Shown here: positions 58,554-64,000 of the stretch, piece by piece
Layout of the letters: each line of letters opens with the position of its first letter
How positions within the stretch are numbered: the stretch's first letter is position 1
Source of the DNA: Spiroplasma gladiatoris
GTDB taxonomy: Bacteria; Bacillota_I; Bacilli_A; Mycoplasmatales; Mycoplasmataceae
Assembly (NCBI RefSeq): GCF_004379335.1
Contig: NZ_CP038013.1
Coordinates: 124,001-188,000, forward strand
Direction of reading: 5' to 3'
DNA: 64,000 bases
Position numbers and translations under genes: made by a program
Notes under the pieces: model-generated
Told to the model about the DNA's origin: nothing
Database searches by the model: none
What the model saw: only the letters and a program-made list of their open reading frames with translations

Positions 58554-58593
58554 TGTCAATTTTAATTGACAAGTTCAAACTAGTTTTTTTTAT

Positions 58594-58624
58594 TTGCATA
58601 AAAAAATATGTTTTTTGTTATAAT
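58594..58624 (+). promoter_or_regulatory. Promoter of tRNA-Cys
   Basis: TTGCAT (58594-58599), a 19-base spacer and TATAAT (58619-58624), 13 bases before the tRNA. The spacer is long and -10 is close, so the exact boxes are uncertain. Confidence 0.45.
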
Positions 58625-58636
58625 TATTTTTGTAAT

Positions 58637-58711
58637 GGTACCATAGCCAAGAGGCTAAGGCATGGGACTGCAACTCCCTGATCGTCGGTTCGACTCCGAC
58701 TGGTACCTCCA
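58637..58711 (+). tRNA. tRNA-Cys (GCA)
   Basis: Acceptor GGTACCA/TGGTACC, anticodon GCA, encoded CCA. Single gene with a hairpin terminator after it. Confidence 0.93.
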
Positions 58712-58724
58712 TTTAAAAAAACAA

Positions 58725-58751
58725 TAGAGAATTAATTTCTCTCTTTTTTAT
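58725..58751 (+). terminator. Terminator after tRNA-Cys
   Basis: The hairpin AGAGAAT/ATTTCTCT is followed by TTTTTT. Confidence 0.7.
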
Positions 58752-58932
58752 TATTTTTAGCAAATGTTATTAAAGTGTTATATAATCAAACGGCAATTAG
58801 TTAGTTGTAAAGCCAATTATTAACTTTATTAACATTATTAAAGTATTTCTTGAAAAAAAATTTAAAATAAATAAAAAAGTTCAACAATTTTCAAATTTGT
58901 TGTTATAATAATAATTGTCAATTTTAAATTAA

Positions 58933-58962
58933 TTGCCAAAAACAAAAAAACTATATTATAAT
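58933..58962 (+). promoter_or_regulatory. Promoter of the nine-tRNA cluster
   Basis: TTGCCA (58933-58938), an 18-base spacer and TATAAT (58957-58962), 22 bases before tRNA-Arg. The ~180 bases before it (58752-58932) hold nothing recognised. Confidence 0.65.
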
Positions 58963-58983
58963 AATTTTGGTTTTACTAGATAT

Positions 58984-59060
58984 GCGCCTTTAGATCAATT
59001 GGATAGATCGTTTGACTACGGATCAAAAGGTTAGGGGTTCGAGTCCCTTAAGGCGCGCCA
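58984..59060 (+). tRNA. tRNA-Arg (ACG)
   Basis: Acceptor GCGCCTT/AAGGCGC, anticodon loop CTACGGA. A34 would be inosine if a TadA deaminase is present. Confidence 0.95.
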
Positions 59061-59110
59061 ATATTAGAAAATCGAATATTATAATAAAAGTTGTAATATT
59101 CATTATATTT

Positions 59111-59187
59111 CGGGAAGTGGCTCAGCTTGGTAGAGCATTCGGTTTGGGACCGAAGGGTCGCAGGTTCGAATCCTGTCTTCCCGACCA
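59111..59187 (+). tRNA. tRNA-Pro (TGG)
   Basis: Acceptor CGGGAAG/CTTCCCG, anticodon loop TTTGGGA, encoded CCA. Confidence 0.95.
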
Positions 59188-59218
59188 TTATTTTACAATT
59201 TTATATTTTATTATATAT

Positions 59219-59294
59219 GGGCCCGTAGCTCAGCTGGGAGAGCACCTGCCTTGCACGCAGGGGGTCGACGGTTCGATCCCGTTCGGGTCCACCA
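59219..59294 (+). tRNA. tRNA-Ala (TGC)
   Basis: Acceptor GGGCCCG/CGGGTCC, anticodon loop CTTGCAC, encoded CCA. Confidence 0.95.
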
Positions 59295-59301
59295 TATATA
59301 T

Positions 59302-59378
59302 GGCGGGGTAGCTCAGCTGGTTAGAGCGCTCGGCTCATACCCGGGAGGTCAAGAGTTCAAGTCTCTTCCCCGCTACCA
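59302..59378 (+). tRNA. tRNA-Met elongator (CAT)
   Basis: Anticodon loop CTCATAC and acceptor GGCGGGG/CCCCGCT, like elongator tRNA-Met of Bacillus, which occupies the same place in the cluster. Confidence 0.85.
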
Positions 59379-59395
59379 TATATTATTTTATTAAT

Positions 59396-59472
59396 GGACC
59401 TTTAGCTCAGTTGGTTAGAGCATCCGGCTCATAACCGGATGGTCATTGGTTCGAGTCCAATAAGGTCCACCA
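59396..59472 (+). tRNA. tRNA-Ile2 (CAT, lysidine-modified)
   Basis: Anticodon CAT, but the body GGACCTTTAGCTCAG ... AAGGTCC matches the Ile2 tRNA of Bacillus rather than Met, and in the conserved order the gene after Met is Ile2. TilS would convert C34 to lysidine to read AUA. Confidence 0.8.
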
Positions 59473-59528
59473 TAATTTGACTCTAAGCGAATTCGCAAAT
59501 TATGTGGGACAATTTGAAATTTAGTAAC

Positions 59529-59621
59529 GGAAGATTACCCAAGCCTGGCTGAAGGGGTCGGTCTTGAAAACCGAGAGTCGGGGAAACCCGAGCGGGGGTT
59601 CGAATCCCTCATCTTCCGCCA
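59529..59621 (+). tRNA. tRNA-Ser (TGA)
   Basis: 93 bases with long variable arm, acceptor GGAAGAT/ATCTTCC, anticodon loop CTTGAAA, encoded CCA. Confidence 0.95.
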
Positions 59622-59626
59622 TTCAC

Positions 59627-59702
<76 letters not shown>

Positions 59703-59706
59703 TTTT

Positions 59707-59783
59707 GGCCCCATAGCGAAGTTGGTTATCGCGCCTCCCTGTCACGGAGGAGACCACGGGTTCGAGTCCCGTTGGGGTCGCCA
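59707..59783 (+). tRNA. tRNA-Asp (GTC)
   Basis: Acceptor GGCCCCA/TGGGGTC, anticodon loop CTGTCAC, encoded CCA. Confidence 0.95.
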
Positions 59784-59791
59784 TTTTTATT

Positions 59792-59867
59792 GGTTTTGTA
59801 GCTCAGTTGGTAGAGCAGTTGACTGAAGCTCAACGTGTCGGCGGTTCAATTCCGTCCAAAACCACCA
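59792..59867 (+). tRNA. tRNA-Phe (GAA)
   Basis: Acceptor GGTTTTG/CAAAACC, anticodon loop CTGAAGC, encoded CCA. Last of the cluster. Confidence 0.95.
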
Positions 59868-59877
59868 TCAATTTTAA

Positions 59878-59919
59878 AAAATAATAAATGTCGTAAAGGC
59901 ATTTTTTTTATTATTTATT
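59878..59919 (+). terminator. Terminator of the nine-tRNA cluster
   Basis: Inverted repeat AATAATAAATGTC ... GGCATTTTTTTATTATT. Confidence 0.75.
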
Positions 59920-60064
59920 TAAATTTATAAAAACTTTTTTATTTTTTTAACACTATAAATAAACACTTTTTTTAACATTTTTTTATTAATAAAAATTTAT
60001 AAACTTGTAATTAAAACCATCTAATATAAAATAATTAAAATAGTATTTTTAGTTAGGAGTATAT

Positions 60065-61918
60065 ATGAAAAGATTATTATCTATAATGGGTGGAGTTGGA
60101 TTAATATTTTTTACATCAAGTAATGCAATATCATGTGGATTTAAAATAAGTAACAATAATTCTTCTAAAAATACAGATAATAACAAAAGTGATGATGGTT
60201 TTGATTATGGAGAAGTCAAACCAGGTGTTCCCAGTTCAGAAGATGATAATTTGGATCCAGGTAGTGGTGGAATCAAAGATGAAGATGATGAAACCAAAAC
60301 TAGTAAAGAAAAATTTATTTTAAATAAAAACAAAGGTAATATCTATGTTGATACTTTCTCTTTAGAACAAATTGCATTAATTGATAATTATGCAAAAATT
60401 CAAAATTACCCAAATAGTATTCCAAAAAAAGTAATTTTTGATAATGAAGAAGATAAAGAAAAAGTAACAATTAAAATTGAAAAAGACATTATTAAAGCAA
60501 AAGTTCGTAAAGAACTTGATACAAAAACAATTTTACCTATTAAATTTAGTTTAAGCTGTGTTGATGGAAGTAAAGCTAGTTTTACTTTAAACGTACAAGC
60601 AAAGCAAGTTGATTTAAATGAATTACAAAATAAAACAAAAGTTAATTTTTTTGTTGGAGAATATGATGAATATAATCAACCTAAAAACATTGGTTATGAT
60701 AGTAATTATTTTGGGGATATTAATAATTTTGATTATAAAAAATTTTTAAATAAATACATTGAATTTAATGGTATTAGTATCTTAGATGAAGATGTAATAA
60801 CTCAAATTGTAGAAAACGAAACTTATAATAAAGGTAAAAATTTAGAAATTGTTATTGCAGCAAAACCAAATCAAGAAGTGCAAAGATTAAAACCAAACTC
60901 TGCTTTAAAATTATCAATTAATTCTAATGTTGATCCAATTGATTACTTTGCTAAAGATGAAATTGAAGTTAATGTTTTTAGAGGGACTTATGAAGAAATT
61001 TCTAAAAAAGGTATAAAAACCGGAGATGAACAAGGCATAAAAGCACTAATTTTTGAACAATTAATGAGTGGCAATACTCCTTATAAATTTTTACATAAAT
61101 TAAGTTCTGATAAATATGCAAAAATGACTACAAGACTTTTATCTTCTGCTAAACTAGAAAAAACAGAAAATACAAAAGGAAAAATTATACTAGACATGTC
61201 TCAATTTGATAATGTTTTTAAAGGTAACTTAACAATAAATTACAAACTTATTGAAGAAACTAGAATAAGTTTATTTGAAGAAGTATATGATAGTAAAAAC
61301 AAAAAATATAAAAAATATGACATTGATGAAGCTATATTGAAAAATCCAGATGAAGCAAAAATTAAAGAAGCTAAAAAACAAATTTATAATAAATTTAGCT
61401 CCAATTTTAGAGAAAGAGTCTCTTTAGAAGAATTTACTGAATTTACTAGATTTAGTAAACAAAAAAAAGAAACAGGATTTGAAAAGATATTTAAAAAACA
61501 GTTTAGTGAATATTGAGCGGGATATGGAAAATTTAATGGTGATCAAGAATACAAATTAGAAGTCCTACCTGGTTCAAAGGTTTTATATGGACATTATGCT
61601 AAAACATTTTGAAATTACATTAACACATATGACACAAAAAACGATAAAGGTAAATGAGAGGTTGTTGTAAAAGATCAAATCTCTGGTCTAGTGAATCAAG
61701 ACAAATGGGTTAAACAAGGTGGTGGAACATCTGGGTCTGATTTTTATGGTTATGAAGGTGGATTTAATGATGAATATACCGAAGGTCTTGGATGATGAAC
61801 AAAATCTTTATCAAATGAAGACCAAGAACCAAAAGAAGACAATGGTTGTGTACAAACAGGAGAATATAACGAAGGATTTCCAATACTGAAAATTAATTAT
61901 TTAATAAAGCAATACTAA
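60065..61918 (+). CDS. Large lipoprotein, unknown
   Basis: A 617-residue lipoprotein. Signal peptide with lipobox NAISC, Cys at residue 24, followed by a Ser/Asn/Asp-rich tether (~30-80). The body is hydrophilic. The C-terminal third (SLEEFTEFTRFSK, VLPGSKVLYGHYAKTFW) resembles the C-terminus of the lipoprotein at 20194. It runs past TGA at 61517 through ~130 more residues with several TGA Trp codons, including two in a row (GLGWW). SD TTAGGAG. Single gene between tRNA units; function unknown, likely surface exposed. Confidence 0.8.
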
Positions 61919-61926
61919 TTTTTTAT

Positions 61927-61967
61927 ATATAAAAGAAGTTTAAAGGTAAGTTCTTTTATGTTTTTTT
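61927..61967 (+). terminator. Terminator after large lipoprotein
   Basis: Stem ATAAAAGAA / TTCTTTTAT with a 13-base loop, then GTTTTTTT. Confidence 0.75.
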
Positions 61968-62169
61968 AAAACTTCTTAATTTATTTACATAATTTAAAAT
62001 CCTAAATTATTTTAAAAAACTTACCATTTTTTTTATTTTTTACTATACAATAATTTAGGACATTATTTTTGTCACAAAGAAAGGTTATTCTGCAAATGTT
62101 AGACTATACAATATTTTATTTAAAAAATAAGTTAAATAAAAATACAATAAAAAAACTTTTAAAAAAAGA

Positions 62170-62198
62170 TTGTAAATTCTTGGCAGATAACTTATAAT
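62170..62198 (+). promoter_or_regulatory. Promoter of tRNA-Ile
   Basis: TTGTAA (62170-62175), a 17-base spacer and TATAAT (62193-62198), 12 bases before the tRNA. The ~200 bases upstream of it show nothing. Confidence 0.6.
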
Positions 62199-62210
62199 AA
62201 TTATTGTTTT

Positions 62211-62287
<77 letters not shown>

Positions 62288-62303
62288 TTTATTGAAATTA
62301 ATA

Positions 62304-62334
62304 AGCACTTTCTCCAAGAAAGTGCTTTTTTTAT
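62304..62334 (+). terminator. Terminator after tRNA-Ile
   Basis: The hairpin AGCACTTT-CTCCAAG-AAAGTGCT is followed by a T run, only 10 bases before the next gene's SD. Confidence 0.88.
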
Positions 62335-62346
62335 AAAGGAGTTATA

Positions 62347-64000
62347 ATGAGTGTTAGTGAAGTAAATAATCTTGAAGATTTTAATACTAATAACGTCAAA
62401 AAAAAGAATAAAGTAAAGAGGCGGTTTTTTGCTACAGGTAAATGATATAAAATCGCTTTAACTTTAATCTTGTGATCTGTATTGCAAGAAATTTTAATGG
62501 CTTCAACAGATTTAATTGATAATGTATTTGTAAATCATTTATATGAACATCAAGTTGAAGGATTTCAAGATTTAATAGATTACATTAAGGGTACAGGATG
62601 AACTCAAAACATGACAACTGAAAAGCTTAATTCTGTAGGATTACAAAGTTTAGCAGGTTATGCATTGGATGGAATAAATTACACACCAGGTCAAATTGGT
62701 GTAAATGCAGTTAGTGCTAGTAACCAATTATATATAATAATGTTTGCAATGGTTTCTGGATTTTGTTATGGTTCTGGAATTTTTAGTGCTCAATATTTTG
62801 GAGCTGGTGAATATCAAAAACTAAAACATATAACATGTCTAAAAATGTACTTAACTTTATTTATTACTTTAATATTTGCAATAATTGGAATTGGTGGTAT
62901 TACTAAGTATTTTATTGGCTTTACAACTCATCCTGATTATCAAAAAGATGCTTTACCACCAAAAACCAAATTGAACGAAACTTCTAGCTCACAAGAAATT
63001 AAAGAAGTATTTGAATATATTCAAAATAAAGTAGCTATTTTAGCAACAAAACAAGGAGATAAATATTATAAAATAGTATCTTTAAGTTATCCTTTACTTG
63101 TAATTAATCAAGTAGCAACAACTGCTTTGAGAGAAACTAGAAGACCATTTTATTCATTCTTTATGTCTTCAATATCTTTGGTTGCAAATGCTTTATGTAA
63201 TGTATTTTTAACAGCACCAACTTTTATTCCAAATTTTACAGGTTATGGAGTTGTTGGAGCTGCTCTAGGAACTGTTAGTTCTAGAATCTTACAATCAATT
63301 TTTATACTTGTTTTATTAGGAATTAAAAAATTTGAATTTATTCCAAGTATAAAACACTTTAAAATTCCTAAATATATACTTAGAATTTCTTTAATTAAAA
63401 GTTTACCAATATTATTAAATGAAACTTTATTTGCATTAGCGCAAGTTGTTCAAGTTAAATTAAGAGCTCAATATTCTGCAGATTCATTATCAGCAAATGC
63501 AATGTATGAAACTATGTTGATGGCGTTTTTCTCACCAATGTATCATGGGCTTAACGCTGGTATTTCTACCTTAGTAGGAAATGAATTAGGAGCTCAAAAC
63601 TTTAAAAAAGCTAAATATAATGCAAAACATTTAATGCGGCTAAGCTTTATGATTGCTTGTGGATTTTTAGTTATCTTTGCTGGTTTGTCATGAGTGATAC
63701 CAAAATTAATATTTCCAAATACAACTCCAGAAGGAATTAAAATTGGAGAGTGAATGGTATTTATTTATTCAATGACTTATCCAGTAATATTAATGAATAC
63801 TTGTGTATACTCCATACTTCGAGCCGGAGGTAATGTTGTTAGAGCCTTTTTAATGGATTCTGCTTTCAATTGAGTATTTCAAATTCCAGTATTATTTATA
63901 TTAATTCATTACAATTTATTTAATAATCCAAATGGTTTTATAAATTTAAATATTATCTATATACATTTAATCGTATGTATGTTTGAAGTATTTAAGTTAG
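62347..64000 (+). CDS. MATE-family efflux transporter, N-terminal part
   Basis: At least 551 residues, running off the window. SD AAAGGAG. After a ~35-residue charged N-terminus come at least nine transmembrane helices with MATE features (SGFCYGSGIFSAQYFGAGEY, PTFIPNFTGYGVVGAALGTV, ISTLVGNELGAQNFKKAKYNAKHL). It has long hydrophilic insertions after helix 1 (DLIDYIKGTGWTQN...) and after helix 3-4 (PDYQKDALPPKTKL...) that are not usual in MATE proteins. Family exports cationic drugs in exchange for Na+ or H+; substrate unknown. Confidence 0.88.

Larger units (their letters stand above)
57319..58579 (+). mobile_element. IS3-family insertion sequence with broken orfB
   Basis: A 1261-bp element. 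Ends TTTGAAC ... GTTCAAA, with the inner parts AAAATTGACAGTAAAAAAGTAC and its inverted match AAAATTGACATTAAAAAGGTAC. An intact orfA is followed by a frameshifted orfB. The left 80 bases are repeated at 51831. No clear target duplication. Confidence 0.85.

Overview
The window is chromosomal DNA of a wall-less mollicute that reads UGA as tryptophan. It is most likely one of the Entomoplasmatales (Mesoplasma, Entomoplasma or Spiroplasma) or a close relative. The evidence is very high A+T content and long reading frames that only stay open when TGA is a sense codon. Examples are the WCGPC thioredoxin site and the LSAGW ABC signatures, where the tryptophan is TGA. There are also many lipobox lipoproteins, no visible wall-synthesis genes, and the firmicute-type tRNA cluster Arg-Pro-Ala-Met-Ile2-Ser-fMet-Asp-Phe. 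All gene ends below use genetic code 4, so many genes are much longer than their TGA-to-TGA pieces.

Region by region. 1-14 kb: the end of asnS, a family-2 glycosyltransferase, an unusual RDD-membrane/serine-hydrolase fusion, a UvrD/PcrA helicase, ptsH (HPr), two tandem paralogous ABC modules whose permeases carry very large extracytoplasmic domains, and ptsI. 14-21.8 kb: a small membrane protein, a 1377-residue FtsX-type permease followed by two lipoproteins, then crr (EIIA-Glc). 21.9-33 kb: a J-domain/CPBP-protease fusion, an RluA-type pseudouridine synthase, a flippase-like and an orphan polytopic membrane protein, then ligA-gatC-gatA-gatB in tight succession. 33-41 kb: divergent ktrA and ktrB potassium uptake genes, a P-type cation ATPase, and a type I ABC exporter behind a roughly 300-nt structured leader. 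40.7-43.1 kb: a decayed insertion sequence and broken genes.

43.2-46.4 kb: tRNAs Asn-Glu-Val-Thr, a small membrane gene, tRNAs Lys-Leu, then HAD-trxA-HAD. 46.4-51.8 kb: a polyamine ABC operon, potA-potB-potCD, in which permease and binding protein are fused and which is preceded by a 41-codon leader ORF. 51.8-58.6 kb: an insertion-sequence graveyard surrounding a small intact island, a MerR regulator flanked by a flavodoxin-like lipoprotein and an aldo/keto reductase. Both flanking genes have a matching dyad in a 19-bp promoter spacer. 58.6-64 kb: tRNA-Cys, the nine-tRNA cluster, a large lipoprotein, tRNA-Ile, and the start of a MATE-type exporter.

Functionally, the window supplies the general PTS proteins HPr, EI and EIIA, amidated-tRNA synthesis (GatCAB), K+ and polyamine uptake, DNA ligation and repair, and a large amount of membrane and surface machinery. 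Nearly every gene is on the + strand; the exceptions are ktrA, merR, the flavodoxin lipoprotein and the IS remnants. The best candidates for new biology are the regulatory leaders (potA and the ABC exporter), the MerR island, and the unusual domain fusions.
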